Below, piece by piece: positions 35,795 to 50,117 of a stretch of DNA of 64,000 bases; positions within the stretch are counted from its first letter, which is position 1, and every line of letters begins with the position of its first letter. The notes beneath the pieces were generated by a model. It worked only from the letters and a program-made list of their open reading frames with translations, did not search any database and was not told the origin of the DNA. A program made the translations under genes and the position numbers. Source of the stretch: Amphibalanus amphitrite (taxonomy: Eukaryota > Arthropoda > Thecostraca > Balanomorpha > Balanidae); contig NW_024881592.1 in NCBI RefSeq assembly GCF_019059575.1, forward strand, positions 310,001 through 374,000, read 5' to 3'.

Positions 35795-36560
35795 TGTAGT
35801 GCCCTCAGGGCCGCCGGTTATGAAGCCTTTGGAGGCACTGGTGTGGGCCCTCACAGGTAGGTACCGGTGTGAGGCCCTCAGGCATTGGTGCGGGGCCCCA
35901 GAGGTGCCGCTGTGGGCCCTCTGAGGTGCTAGTGTGTGGCCCTCAGAGGCGCCGGTGAAAGTCCTCACAGTTGCCATTGTGGGCCCTCAGAGACACTGCA
36001 GTGTGGGGTCATCACAGTCGGGTGTGGGACCCTTAGAGCTGCTGGTTCGAACCCTTTATAAACCGACAGGGGCCCTCAAGAGGTCTGCGGTGTCTTCAGG
36101 AGCCCTGTGGAGTCCTCAGAGACCAGCAAGGTACTCTCAGACGCCGGTGGGGGCCCTCAGAGTCGTCGGTATGGGGCCCTCAAAAGTCACCGGTGAGTGG
36201 CCGTCCGATGCGAAGGTCCCGTCTTAGGCCGTCAGAGGCTCCGGCGTTGAGCCATCAGAGCCGCCGATATATGGCCTTAAGAAGCACTGGTTTGGGGGTG
36301 CCGGTTGAACTTAGAGGTGGCAGTGTGGGGCCCTCAGCTGGGCACCGGTTTGGGGCTTTCACAGCCGCCGGTGAGGGCCCTCGCAGGCGCCGTTGGTGGG
36401 GGCCTTCAACCATTGGGTTAGGGGGTCATCACAGGCGTGTGTGGAACCCTTAGAACTGCTGGTCCCTGATAGGCCGGTAAGGGCCCTCAGTGGCCGGCAA
36501 GTAGCCCTCAGGTCGTCAATGGGCCCTGAGAGGCTGGCAAGGGGCCCTCAAATGCCGACA
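35795..36560. repeat. Degenerate minisatellite, unit about 30-36 bp
   Basis: Repeated GGGCCCTCAGAG followed by a GCCGGTGTGG-like segment, with variable spacing and heavy divergence. Apparent open frames here follow the repeat. Confidence 0.75.
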
Positions 36561-39363
36561 AGGAACAATAAAAAGCCGGTGTGTGGCTCTTATGGAGAGA
36601 AGTGTGGCTATTCGGAGCACATAAGGTGTTCTTTCGAACCCTGTGGGGCCCTTCTGAGTCGAAAATGCTAGCGTGGACCCTCAGCCGCCAATTGGCGTCG
36701 CAGGGCTCCTCGGGCCCGAGAGGCCCCCTGATCCGATGGGGGCACGTGCCCCCTGCCCCCCACCCCTCCGGGTGCAGATAGAGAATACAATCGGCGGTGC
36801 GGGACACAACAATTGCAATCGTTCCTTCTCCCGTCGCGAGGTCGCCCATCTGACTCATATCCCAAGATTGTCAAATGTCAACCCTGGGGCTCGGGTCGGC
36901 AAGGAAATCAGCTTTAGGTGGGTAAAAAAGTTATTAAGAGTCATTAGTTGTCGTTACGTTCAGTAATAACAACGATAAAGTGCCATATGTACCAGACGTA
37001 TGGCTTGGAGCCGGGCGCCGCGCGGTCTCCACCAGTGACGTCACGCTTATGCTTAGCGACCGGTCCATTGGAAATCGCGGGATGATTCTACCTCTCTTAT
37101 ACGGCCTTGCCGCCTTGTGCATTTTAACAAGACGCAAACGTCCGCGACAAATCAACTGGGGGTCCGGCAGGTCTCAGCGGGGTCCTCCACCTCCCGGTTG
37201 TCTTTCAGCCATCATACCCTCGAAAGTCGAAGGCACGATTGGTCACGGTTCGCTGACGAAGCAGCAGACCCCGTTGTCACGAATAACCTACGGGTCTGTC
37301 TCCAGGCAGACGCCATTCAAGGCGACAGACTACGGATGGTGCAGTGCACACTCTACATGTTTGGTTGGAGCACGTGTATCTACAAATGCACATACACGTG
37401 GGTAGATGGGTGGAAGCTCGCTGGCGCCAGAGAAAATGGTAAAGGGCGTTCTCACTATGCATAAGCAAAGAAAGACAAGATATAAACATACGAGGGACAT
37501 GAATGGAAGCGTAAATGAGAATTATACAACGAAATGGGCGTCCCGTCCCTTTCGTTGTATAATTGGATATGGAGGTGAGAGGCACGATTATTACGCCTAT
37601 CAACAGCTCGTCTGGCGCCCCGCCCCCACCGTCTCGACAACCGCTGCCGCCTCTGCTGACGTGAGCGTGGCGCGGACCGCTGACGCTGCACTGGGTTGGC
37701 ACAATGTGCACCAATAGCCAGAGCGGCCGTCTGACTCACACAATGCCGTGCCAGTGCGAGGTGCGGCCTCCGATGACCCGGCTCTGACCTCATGATTTTC
37801 GGGGGTGGACAGCAGCTCTCCTGTCCCTATGAGTGCCTGTCCCCCGCACGGCACTTCTGACAGGATCTTCTGGTCGTGCTGCCGCCGAGCTCTCCCCGGT
37901 CCCACAGGCACGCCTCTGCTCCTCCAGTTGCAGCCTACACGACGCCCTCACAGTTGCAGTGGCGATTCTGGGCGCTGCAGTCGTCGGCCTCTGATGTCAC
38001 CCTGTTGTCTGCACTCGGGCGGCCCGATACCGCTGACACCTGTTATGATGTGTTTTTCCACATTAGCCATCGGATATGCGAGCGGCAGCGTTGGAGAGCG
38101 CTCTGCGGACGGCTGCGCCGCCGTCTGATGCGACCGCAGCGCGGTCATCGGGCCGGCACGACCCGCGCGTATCGCGCCGCCTGTTGAAGGGCTGACTGTG
38201 GAGCCCGACCGGCGGGCGATCGGTTGACTTAATACTTGGCCGCCGCTCAGTGCATAATAGTACGTCATGCATGAATGCATGGCATGCCCGGCTGTGTGGA
38301 GCGCCGCTTGGCTGGGCTGCAGACGGGCTACCGGCTGGTTTCGAAAGCACCGTCTGGGCGGGCGGGCCGCCGCGCCGGAGCGCTCGCAGCCCGCTGAGAT
38401 CACAGCGGGCCAACAGAGAACGAGTCTCGCCGTATAAATCACGGCGCACGCCACCGGCCATCAATCCCGCTGACAGGTGCCGACAAATACACAGACACGA
38501 CCACACCTTTGCAGAGTCAGCCGAATCGCGGAATATGACTGGTTGTGTCATGGGCACGCCAAAGAGTCAGACTGGAAAACCGCCGCGCACCCCTCCACCC
38601 ATTCAATCCGCCTCACGTCGGATCAGCCAGCCTGTCATAGTTGAGGAGGAAATGCCGCGGAAAGTTGAATCTAGCCGTGACCTGACCTCATCCGGGCTTT
38701 CCTTCCCACCCAAAGGTGGGGTCACATTCTGGTGACATCATTGCGAGCCCGTGCCGCCCTGGCCGCTGTGCACTGCTCTGCATCCTCCTGTCCGGACGTG
38801 CACGGTTCGACATCTGACCGCGCCTCCTCGCCCTCGGTGGTGCTCCGGCACGTCGTATGGACCGCATTCCACCGGGGGGAGATCGTGATCTCGAATCACC
38901 GCTGAACGCCCTGCCCTGGGGGGCATGTGCGGGTGATGTGTATTGTATACTCACAGCAGCGATGTTCTTCGACAGTTTACCGCAGCATCGCTCACATTTT
39001 CTAAGTATTTACTGAAACCTCGCGGAAGGTAAAATCCTAGATGATCCCTTGATAGTTTATTGACACCTCGTCAACATTTCCTGGAACGAATCCCACGCGC
39101 TTGTTTTGGTCGGGAGACTACCGAGATCTTCTCGCCGACTCGACGGCCGGCAACGTGTCATGTCATCTATTCCAGGTCGGCGCCAGCACGGGGCGACTGG
39201 AGGGCGGCCAGTGCTCGGACTACCTCCGATCTGGTTGGTGTTGCCTGTGCCTTGATCTCGCCTGCCCCTGACAGAGTACATGACCGGGGTTTATCCGGTG
39301 GAGCCTGACCCTACCGGAGGTCGGCGGGCGGACGACGCCGTCTGCTAAAAACTGCCGGCTTTG
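36561..39363. other. Mixed, with GC-rich island 37.6-39.0 kb
   Basis: A 16-bp perfect palindrome gggggcacgtgccccc (E-box centre) is at 36738-36753. 37.6-39.0 kb is CpG-rich, with several overlapping frames of 100-170 codons on both strands and no domains. It may be a promoter or CpG-island region; no exon can be chosen. Confidence 0.45.
37520..37564. repeat. Perfect 15-bp-stem hairpin
   Basis: aattatacaacgaaa is followed, after a 15-base loop, by its exact reverse complement. It may be the footprint of a small foldback element; no target-site duplication is apparent. Confidence 0.75.
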
Positions 39364-40342
<979 letters not shown>

Positions 40343-40657
40343 TGGTGTTCAGTCGAGCCCACATGTGGAGTCGAATTCATCTGCCAGTGGTGTTCAGTCG
40401 AGCCCACCTGTGGAGTGGAGTTCATCTGCCAGTGGTGTTCAGTCGAGCCCACCTGTGGAGTGGAGTTGATCTGCCAGTGGTGTTCAGTCGAGCCCACATG
40501 TGGAGTCGAATTCATCTGCCAGTGGTGTTCAGTCGAGCCCACCTGTGGAGTGGAGTTCATCTGCCAGTGGTGTTCAGTCGAGCCCACCTGTGGAGTCGAG
40601 TTCATCTGCCAGTGGTGTTCAGTCGAGCCCACCTGTGGAGTCGAGTTCATCTGCCAC
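40343..40657. repeat. 45-bp minisatellite, 7 copies, open in several frames
   Basis: Seven 45-bp units begin at 40343, 40388, 40433, 40478, 40523, 40568 and 40613, each starting GGTGTTCAGTCGAGCCCAC. Variant sites suggest a three-unit higher-order pattern: copies 1 and 4 share an acAtgtggagtcgaAttc form, and copies 2 and 5 another. Forty-five is a multiple of three, so all plus frames and at least one minus frame stay open through the array, each giving a 15-residue repeat (for example QSSPPVEWSSSASGV). No start, splice site or domain shows it is translated. Confidence 0.92.
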
Positions 40658-42074
40658 GGACTGCTAACGGAGCCCAGTATGCACGGTGGAAGGTTATAAA
40701 GTGGAAGGCTATATTGGCGTGAGATCGAAACTCGTCAAGGCTATGGAATGCGCGATGACAAATGGGGGAGGTTTTCACTCTGATACCTTGTCTATAACGG
40801 CAGTACGCGGACATGCAATATTCCCGCCGGCCCCGACCGACTGACGGATTTACGCGACAAAATGAATGGATCGCTTATCCACACCACTTATTCTATTCAG
40901 CCGCAGTGTTGTAATGCATAAATTTTCCTTAGTAGATGTGCGGATGTGCAGATCTCTATCCTTAAAAGGCTTCTCGTGTTACATGTGACGAATTTGTCAA
41001 AGCGCCCATTCTTGGCTGTAGGAGCAGAGATATGCGCAAGAGGCTATCATGTTCACTGATCGCCCCCGTTTGCTAAAGCCGCGGCACCGTTATATTCTGA
41101 CATTTATGGTTAAACGCTCTGGTGATAAAGATGACGATTTTCGGTATGATATGAAAATTTAAACACAATGGTTAAGCTCTGTATACAATAATTTGCACCC
41201 ATTTTAGGTACTGATTTGGACAATCAAAGCTTTTAATATGCCTTTTAATCACGATTCACGATTATAACTTTACTCCGCATTGTTTCACCATCATCGGCAG
41301 TGTTTCTAAAATGCTGTTATGACAGGTCCAGCGAATTGGTCATAATAACCGTGGGGCTTTAACAGTACCTATCATTATATGCAGTATCATTTGTAGCACC
41401 ATGATAGCATATAACTATGTTATATTTACATGTGTGCTTTCAGTGTTCGCTGTACACCGATGCCATATATCCTCTGCTGTGAGCTATGACAAGTGGTGAG
41501 ACCCATCCGATCGGCAACTGCGTGAGAGTGCGGGCCGATGTTCTGCATATGTCTATTTGCAGTGCTATTGCTGTCACCTCGTGTTGGTGCGCGCTCAGTA
41601 CTGTTTGCGCAGCCACCGTGTGGTGTGTGTATGCGTGTGTGCGTGTGTGTGCGTGTAAGCATCTACCGGCGTTTGGCAGCGGCATTGACGCGTGGAAACC
41701 TTCTCCGCACCACACTGACCGAAATTCCTGCACGTTTCACGTACGTGCTGCAATGTGATCAGTGTCTTTGAGGCAGAGGTTAGCTGCGCTTTTGAGCTCG
41801 CAGTGCAGTTCTCAGAATGCAAGGATAGGTATTTATTTTATACTGTTAACAGCCGGTGTGTTTCTTTTGAGTATGTTTAGATTTAAAACAGACATTTTAA
41901 GCTTTTCAACGTAGGCAGAATCTTCCTAACAATGCCAGGTCCGAAAGGCTGGAATAATTTTGCGATTTAGCCATATACCTATACCCGATACCGTGGGGTA
42001 TAAGGCTCAATCGCAAAATCATCGAGGATGGTTTCCATTTCCATTTGTGTGACGACCGTGCACCTACCGCTTAC
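40658..42074. other. Unassigned; (TG)n-like tract at 41.62-41.66 kb
   Basis: AT-rich with no supported gene. A GTGTGTGTGCGTG-type stretch lies at 41618-41660. Confidence 0.5.
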
Positions 42075-42188
42075 GAAACATCCCATCACATTTTGCTGCC
42101 GTTTAGAGTTGCCATTTTCGGACGGTGCCATTTCGATAACTCGTCTGCGCGGCGGCGGCAGTGTCACCATTTCGGCCGGCATGTCCAT
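42075..42188 (-). CDS. Candidate 5' coding exon, unrecognised
   Basis: On the minus strand a frame opens at ATG (42186-42188) and reads MDMPAEMVTLPPPRRRVIEM, then APSENGNSKRQQNVMGCF, before a GTAAGC donor at 42074-42069. An in-frame stop upstream (42258-42260) is consistent with a first coding exon, and the sequence upstream on this strand (42.27-42.53 kb) is CpG-rich. If unspliced, the frame continues to a stop at 41979. The plus strand is also open here, which weakens the case. No domain recognised. Confidence 0.33.
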
Positions 42189-42260
42189 CAAACGTGTCAG
42201 ATCTGTCAGCTCCGACCCGGTCAAAGCGCGACCAGCGAGAGAGATATGTCTGATGACTCA

Positions 42261-44340
42261 CACAAACCTGCTACCGGAACCACGTGGTGGCCTCTCCAAC
42301 CGTGGTGACCCTCTCTCCCGGCCGCTCGCGCTCCTAGTCACTCCGTCGCCTCTGTCGCCCGCCTGCGTGCGCCATCCATCAGAACACAGGAGCGGTGATC
42401 CTGACAGCAGCAGCGCGCACATTACATGCTAATGTCAGAAGAAAGATGTCACCACCCGCTTCTCGAGTAGCGGTGCACCGTTGACGTCACCTGCGATTCT
42501 GACGGGGCGTCGAGACGCTATCTCGTGGGGTCAAAAATGACAGCCGAAGTGCTTATTTCTCCGGAATGGGCGCCCCGCTGTAATGCGATTCAGTACGGCT
42601 ACTCGATGACATTTTTTAGAGGTTTCTTGGGAGGGCAGACGAGCGCATGCAGTTCCAACAGGCACCGTGGTGCTCCGAAGACACTGTTTCGCCAGAAGCA
42701 ACACGAACTGGACGTCAACGACGATGTGCCAGAAGTTGAGTGCAGAGGCGTGCGGCGGTGAAATCGGCTCCAAGTCATTTGCCATTCATCGGTTTGAACT
42801 ACCTGCACTTACCTAAAGCATTGGTTACAGGATGGAACAAGCAAATTTGTATAAAAGCTGAGCTAGAAGGGTTGCAGTATTATCGTAACTTAAATGGTAA
42901 GCTATCAGCCTATCAATGAGGAAAATAAGGTATAGGTCTTGACAACGAACAAATTCGATTTGAACTGAAGGCTCGGAATACGTGAATTTCGGGTGGGAAT
43001 GCACGCGTGGCATAGACCTACTACAAGTCCGTTGCGTCGTAAGCAGTTCCTTCGTGACTCGTGCCCTTCCGAAGACTGTTCTGTAAGCAATTGACCAGCT
43101 GGACGAGCTGCCACAATGGGCAGTATCAAGGTTGAGTGACTCCGATGTAGTTAGGCAGAAAAACGATCATGATATAATATTACGTAACATTTCGTTCGCA
43201 TTTGCTATGGGATGAATGAGCCTTCATTCATAAATAATAAACGATCGACTCATGATTTTGTTTCCCACTGGCATTCGCTACAAACCATCAGCTTCCTTCA
43301 CAACTTACTGGTCAATCATCGTTTATTTATTTAAGAGCCCCGCCTTAAGAACACCTGTGCACCTGCCTTATCATCTGACGTCATATGCCTGACTGATGAC
43401 ATCAGCGTTGGATTATGTCCTGTTATCCTCTGCAATGATCTGAAGCATAATAAAATACGTTAATTTAGTGCGCAATTAATATGTCACATTATAAGATAAT
43501 GATGCACCATAAGCCAGGCTCTGCCGTACACACTGCCGCAAATATAGTCAAGTACCTGTCCAAGTGGTATTATATTATTACTTAGCAGCATGTACGTTTG
43601 TGTATCGGTTTCCCCTCAACCAGCACAATGCATAATTCTAACACCAATTCTACATTCCAGATATATTTTTTTTTTAAATAAAACAAATTTTCAAATAGCT
43701 TTTATCGTAGGCTGCCTTATAAATGCATGCTATCGTAGATATCAAGTGAGGTAGCTAAAACTCTTAACTACGCATATTCCTTGGTAGGTACCTATATGTG
43801 GGGAGTGACTAAAGCTGCAAGCTGCTGTAGAGCGGGCATCAATAGCTTCGTTATAGCAGCTCTCTCTGTTACGCCGTAAACAACTTACTTAAGATCGTAT
43901 CTAATCTCTTGGCTAGCAATTGACCACCGCAGTTAAACGAGTTTGATACGCTGCACCGCAAGAAGTAGCCTGCAAAATGTAGCATTTGCCTCGAGGTCAC
44001 AACAGCTAAGTTGAACGACCATGAATAACACCTTTCCTTTCTGGAACCGAAGTTTTCATTGCAGTGCTGCTTTATGACATACAGAATGAAAAACAGGAGT
44101 AGCAACGCTAAGGTCACCGAACTAACGTACACAATCCGACATTCACATATGAGATGTGTGAAGAGCGAACCTGATGTTGAAACCATGCCCAGTTATTGGT
44201 ATTTACGCAAGCGGACAAGCGGACATTCAGCCCCAAATAACGTGTAATTTGTTTCTGACCATACAATGAGATCATTCACGACCTAAATATTTTTTATCAA
44301 CAGTTACTAAAGCATCAAGGGCGTGCTATGCCGAACACCC
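42261..44340. other. Unassigned sequence
   Basis: 42.27-42.53 kb CpG-rich. 42.52-42.78 kb has protein-like short frames on both strands that cannot both be real; neither has a clear start or splice site. 42.8-44.3 kb is AT-rich with no signal. Confidence 0.45.
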
Positions 44341-45600
44341 ACGGGCCGAATCCACCGTTCTCTGCGGAATTCCTAGGGACTGTCACCAGGGCGGCACCAC
44401 GTGGTGCCACAGGTCAGGGCGGACACGAGGGCACCCTCGGACTGCGGCGCCGGCCGCCGAGGCGTCTCTGTTGGCTATCGATGGCGTCTCCGCTGGCTAT
44501 CGATGGTGTTCTGAATGACATATTCATAGCAGCTGCGCGCCGCTCTAGACCGAGGACAGGTTTCTAACCGGAATCGACCCGACGTGTCTGGAGTCGACCC
44601 TCCCCATTTGTCTGGCCATTCATGTTTCTCGGTATCTGCGGCAGCTTGATATTGTTTTATAGTCACGATGACGTGTGGGCCCATTAGACCTGAATAATGT
44701 GAGTGCATCCATCCCCATCATCCCATCTGCAGTCAGCACCTCCTGGCCAGAAGCGCGGTGTGTAGCCCCCGTTGTGCGGTTTCACTCTTCTCCAGCCCCA
44801 GGCTGCGTTCGAGGAGTGCACTCAGCGCACTGTGGCGTGGCGCACCTCCTGACCGGGAGGGTTCCACTGTCCTGTTCCTGAGAGCGGCCAGCGGCGCCGC
44901 GGCCCGGTGTTGGTTCGGCGGACCCATCAGCAGGTGACCGGCCGTTCGAGAGCACCTCTCCACGCCACCCACGCCCCTGAGAAAACAGACAGGTCGTGGC
45001 CGCTCACGGCTGGCGTCAACAAAGTCATCGGACGCGCCCTGAGTGGCCCGGCGCTGCCGCCGCCGCGAGAAAAGGGACGCGCTGGACGGCAGCTCGTTCG
45101 GACGAGGACAGCGGAGATGTGCCGTGCGGGTCCATCGCGCCGGTCTAGGGGTCCAGTCGCCGGCTCCGCTCCCCGTCAGGCCGCCACAGGGGGACAAGGA
45201 TAAGCCGCTGAGCTCGAGCTGCCTGCCACCTGGTGAGAGCTGCTACAGCTCGCCAGAGGGCGCTGGACAGCATGACAGGGGAGGACGGACATTCATGGGA
45301 CACACCGTAAATCGTCGCCCCTCGCACAAACGCACGCAATCAGTCTGCTTTGACGGTGACATGAAAAGGTGGTGGCCGGCGGACTTCAGTCAAAATCACA
45401 CCTCACAATGGGAATTACATTCCACCGCCGTGGGCCGGTGCCCACCTCTGGCAGTTGAATGGGAACCCCATGCCGATCGCCGCGCCGGTGGCATTGCGGA
45501 GAAGTCGTTGGCCACTTGAGCTGTCTCTCACAGTCCTGCCAGAGGCACCGGCCGCCAGCCGCCGCCGCGGTCAGAAAGCAGTGGCGCGTTTCACGCCGCC
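44341..45600. other. GC-rich island, no convincing gene
   Basis: CpG-rich; overlapping frames up to about 158 codons on both strands, Arg/Ser/Pro/Gly-biased and without domains. Confidence 0.45.
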
Positions 45601-45856
45601 TCCCGCCCCATAGATGAGAGGCACTTGCCCAGAGGCTTTCCGGCGGCTTTCCAGCAGGTTTCGTTGGTTTCGCGGCTGGTTTCCGGCGCGAGTGCCATGG
45701 AAATTGGCAATGAGGGAGGGAGGAAGGCGGAGTGCCGGGTGTTCAGACACCAAGGAGTGTTGAACCGTGATTTGTTGACGACGGCTGGGTGACGTGGACG
45801 GATAAATGGGGGCGGTCCCTCAGAGAAATGGAGGGGGTGGAAGTGGGAGGGAAGGG

Positions 45857-45858
<2 letters not shown>

Positions 45859-45939
<81 letters not shown>

Positions 45940-45964
45940 GGAGAGAGAAAGAGAGAGAGAAAAA

Positions 45965-46058
<94 letters not shown>

Positions 46059-46078
46059 GGAGGAGAGAGGGAGGGAGA
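45859..46078 (+). repeat. Long (GA)n microsatellite
   Basis: About 220 bp of GA with scattered interruptions (AAGAG, AAAAAGTG). It generates false poly-Ser-Leu and poly-Glu-Arg frames. Confidence 0.97.
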
Positions 46079-48334
46079 ATAATGTGCGTGGTTTGTTGGC
46101 AATGTCTTTAGCCGACATGCGTGGCTCCTCTTTGGTACACTTCACATTCTTGTTTATTTTAGGTCCAATTGTAAACCGTCGAGAGTGAGCGATTAATCAG
46201 GATGGTTTCTACACCCATACGAGTTGGTATTTAAAACGTTGATTGAATTAAGCTTTGCGTGTATCCATAACCGCTACCAAGTAATTGACGTCATAACTCG
46301 TTTTCAGGGCTGCGGTAATGATCAAGTGGATTTATTACTTGTTAAAACAGTCATAAATTATCCAGCGCTACAAAAAATCACCGAACATGAAAACGCGTGT
46401 TCGCACGAACCCGACAACGGACGGTTCACGTGAGCGCGACTTTCAGGCATGTGACGCCTATTGTACTGAAGTTGGCATGCTTGGAACGTGATTAATCGCA
46501 GAATCGTCCCTTTTTGCCTAGTTATATACCACGTTCCCCTTCATACATGTCTGACACTTCATAATGTGGCGATTAATGGCCAATCCATAGATGTGCTAAA
46601 TTTATGGTGGTATTTAAGAAGGCGCTTTGACTGAAATGCGTTGGGTGTGATTTATGTGACCTGTTTTTACGTCAATGAAACATACCATTACCCACCTATT
46701 TCACAAAGCAGATAAGAACAAGCAGCGATTCTTAAGTGAACACAATGATGGTGAATCGGGTGCAACGCGATGAATTATTCAGTTTGAATTGCCACCATTT
46801 TTGTATATACTGCCCTCTTTCCTCAAAGGAGCAAGTGTGTGGATGACTGGAGCCGGCTAGCTCGCTTAGCAAGAAAAAAAACTTGGCTTTCCGGGCAACT
46901 ATATGTTTTTCCATTCACCAAGCTTGCAATATTGCAGTAATTAATCGCCTTTCCAGAGCACAGTCCCGGACTACTTAAATCAACTCGTTTTGTGATATTA
47001 TCCTGTTCTGCGTTTATAACCAGTGAACCACAATATTGATACTAATTGGCTGCTATCTCTGGCTCAATATATTTACCAGGCAGTTTGCGTCTTACTGTGC
47101 GTATTAACTGTACCTATAGTACCTAATTACTGCAGAAGAGGTAGCAAAGCTCGCCGTTGCAGGTTACATACAACTAGGTGCTGTAAATATCTACGTGAGC
47201 CCTATGACGTAGTTGCATAAAAAACGTGTGATAAAGTCAAAAGGTAAGATAGTACCACGTAGACTTTTTAAGGTTTCTTCATGACGTCCTCTGTTCTCTG
47301 AGTGGTTGACATGTCGATGGTTTTCGTGATATATCACGGCATAACGTGTTCGCTAACTGATGCTTCATCTCTAATGACGAGTTGTCAGCTACTACTATTT
47401 GTTCGTTTGTTTTCTGTCGATGAATCGGCATGTGTTCCCGACCTGGCCATTCATTCATCATTAAGCTAATTAAGACACCGAGTGGCGGCGGTGTATCTGA
47501 GCGGCCTCGCTGGGCTCAGAGGCCGGCGCCGCGCTGTAATAAGGCGGCCGTCGGCCCGGCTGACTGTTTATCTGTTGGCAGGTCCTCGCCCACCGACCAC
47601 CCTCAATGTTGATTAACGATTCACAATGGCTGCTTAGCGCCACCGCCGCTCATGGTCTCTAAGCCGTGGTGACGGGCGCTAGGGGCGGGAGGCCTCTTCG
47701 GATGACCCGATATGGAGCGGCAGACGGACTGGACAAGGTGCTGCATGTAAAAGTGTCATGGTCGCAGCGGTGTGTGGCGGACATCTTGGAAGGTTTTATG
47801 AGGGGCCTAGCTAGTGTAATTGGGCTTGTGTGCTTCCTGTAAAATATGCATATAATATGTGTCATTTCGAACAGAAGATGGTCGGTTGGTTCTCATTTTT
47901 AGTTTTCCCTACAATCACTTAACTTTTATTTTAGGGGCCTATTGGGCTCTGGTGATGCCTAATATCATATTTTCCGTTTGAAGCTAGGTAGTTTGCGACT
48001 TGTGCCTTTCTCTGAGCTGTTTTATGGTCATGTATTTACGACAGCAATAGGCAAGACCGCCCTGTAAATGACCGGACCTTCCGTTACGGTGTAGGTAGCT
48101 TATGAATCGGTCAACTGTTGACATTTGAAGTACATTGCACTGTGAACCCGGCGTGGGTGTTGATATTGTCAGTCACACCACCGCAATCCATTGAATGATT
48201 GGTCTGTCTGAGGTGTCGTTGGTTGCTCATCTGTGCAATCAAGTCGGAAATGACACCGCACAGATCATTGGTGTCACGTATCCTCCATACTTGCATGATA
48301 CAGCTCCTTACACCACGCCCCCTCCTCCCCCATC
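46079..48334. other. Unassigned, mostly AT-rich
   Basis: No gene supported. 47.47-47.70 kb is briefly GC-rich. Confidence 0.5.
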
Positions 48335-48539
48335 TATAGTCTGGCAAACCTAAGAAAGAACGGAGTTAAAACGCCTGAATCACTTAGCACGTGTTCTAAT
48401 CACTTGAAATGTATGGTTCGGAGAAATTCGTGTGAAAAGCTGTGAGAGAAAATAACTATGCTCTTATGGTATATAAATGCACATACATCAATGGCCGCTG
48501 CACTTTAAATCCGTTCTTTCTTAGGTTTGCCAGACTATA
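48335..48539. mobile_element. Small MITE with 30-bp terminal inverted repeats
   Basis: Perfect inverted ends of about 30 bp begin TATAGTCTGGCAAACCTAAG. They run 48335-48364 and 48510-48539, with about 145 bp between. The symmetrical TATAG makes the TA boundary ambiguous. A TA duplication of the Tc1/mariner type is likely. A diverged solo end is at 30669. Confidence 0.8.
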
Positions 48540-49756
48540 GTTCCGTGATGGCCCAGATGTCTACTTCAATCTGGTTCAAACAGGTGATCGGCCTCCATTT
48601 TCGTCATTGAGAAGTCAGCAACTTCCGCAGGCGGTCGATGACATGGATGGATGCCCGCGGTCAGGGAGATAGATCGATAGAATAATAACTGCTGGTGGTC
48701 AGCCGCCTGAGAAAGGATCGTTGAAACATCGGGTCGGCAAGGGAATGTCTCATCCCAGCCGGTTAGGCTGCAGTCTCAGTCGTGTCTTGTTGTGGTGTCT
48801 GGCGATCAAGGCCCGATCGTCGCGTCAGCCGGTTGACTATGAGGTCAGTGAATTAATTGAATAAGAGAGAGGTACCGACGTCTGAGGTTTATTGATCATA
48901 AAGCTGAGGAGGTAACCGGAAACCACAGGGCGCCGATGAATATCTGACGCTGACGACCGCAATGGAGAACGGTGTTTACTGTGCTGGTGTGTGCCGTGCT
49001 TCTCTGACGTATTGAATGGGACTTCACCATTGCCATCTGATTATTTTCAGCACTTCAGTCAATGTCTTAATTGGCGGCTAGGTAGGGATGGAAAGTGCTT
49101 CTCGTATCAATGCATAATGCATGCCATACGAAAATCCCTTGAATCGCTGGTTTTTGATTCAGCTTAAAAAGACATATTCATTCATGTCACCTCATTGATA
49201 AGCCTGCTTGCTGATAAAAAATGCTGATTGCCCGTTGGTGTTGAGAGCTGCACTGGCGTCAGTAATGAAAATATATGCAATTATGTCTTTTGCTTTGTGC
49301 ATCCGATCATGTCCATTGACTGTTGCTGGCTGTAAACGATTGAACCACGGCACTAACGACGCCCTTTGTCAGCGGCCATGGTGGCTCTGTTGATCGCTTA
49401 ACAATGACCGCTACTCACATCTGACCCCTATGGAGATTGGCTGCATAAAGAAGCCAGTCGCCTGCCTGCTCTGTCGACAGGGTGATGGCAATAAAGGTGT
49501 CTTCACATCATACATTGTCGCTGACTGAGTGAATAAAGAACGCGGCCTTACAAGCTTCCGGGTTAATTATGCTGAGGGGTCGTGACATCCCGCATTTATT
49601 GACCACGTTGTATGAAAGGGATCCTTTTTCGTCCTTCGTATTAGATACCTTATAATTGATAACTTATTTATTGCATTTTGATTCTCGATTTTGATTCATT
49701 ATTTCCATTTTGCTCTTTGCACGCGCACTCGCACGGATTCGACGGACCAACTCCTC
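48540..49756. other. Unassigned sequence
   Basis: No gene, repeat family or splice signal of note. Confidence 0.5.
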
Positions 49757-50113
49757 GTTTTTTCGTGAATAGCTGGCATAAAATGTGACGGATCGCGACT
49801 AAACTTTCGTACCCTCGAATTAAACAATTGTATACCTATTACCTACCCTGGAAATCTAATGATCCATACCAAAATGACCTTTGACCTGAGACCTTATCTT
49901 TTTTTTTTGACCAGATCAGGCCAGAATGGCGGATCCGGGTTTTTCAGCGCAACTCTACGCTTCAATATTTTTGTTATTATTATTTTGTGATTTCTAGCGT
50001 ACCAACAACGAAAAAGATGTTTGTCCCAAAAATTATGGTGGTTGGCAACGTCACATCCGGAAAACATCGACAGTTTTTCTAACAAACACTCAATACTTGA
50101 TAGTGTTTGATAA
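49757..50113. repeat. Truncated TGACCT-type element fragment
   Basis: Begins with TTTTTTCGTGAATAGC, the subterminal block of the TTAA elements, and continues with sequence clearly homologous to 54525-54690, including aaatgacctttgacctg. It has no G-run, terminal repeat or TTAA on the left and abuts element E on the right. Confidence 0.6.
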
Positions 50114-50117
50114 ATAT

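Noticed and set aside
42525..42785. Protein-like frames on both strands
   Set aside because: Both cannot be real, and neither has a start, donor or acceptor that decides between them.
45591..46145. Poly-Ser/Leu and poly-Glu/Arg frames over 45.8-46.1 kb
   Set aside because: Direct translation of the (GA)n microsatellite.
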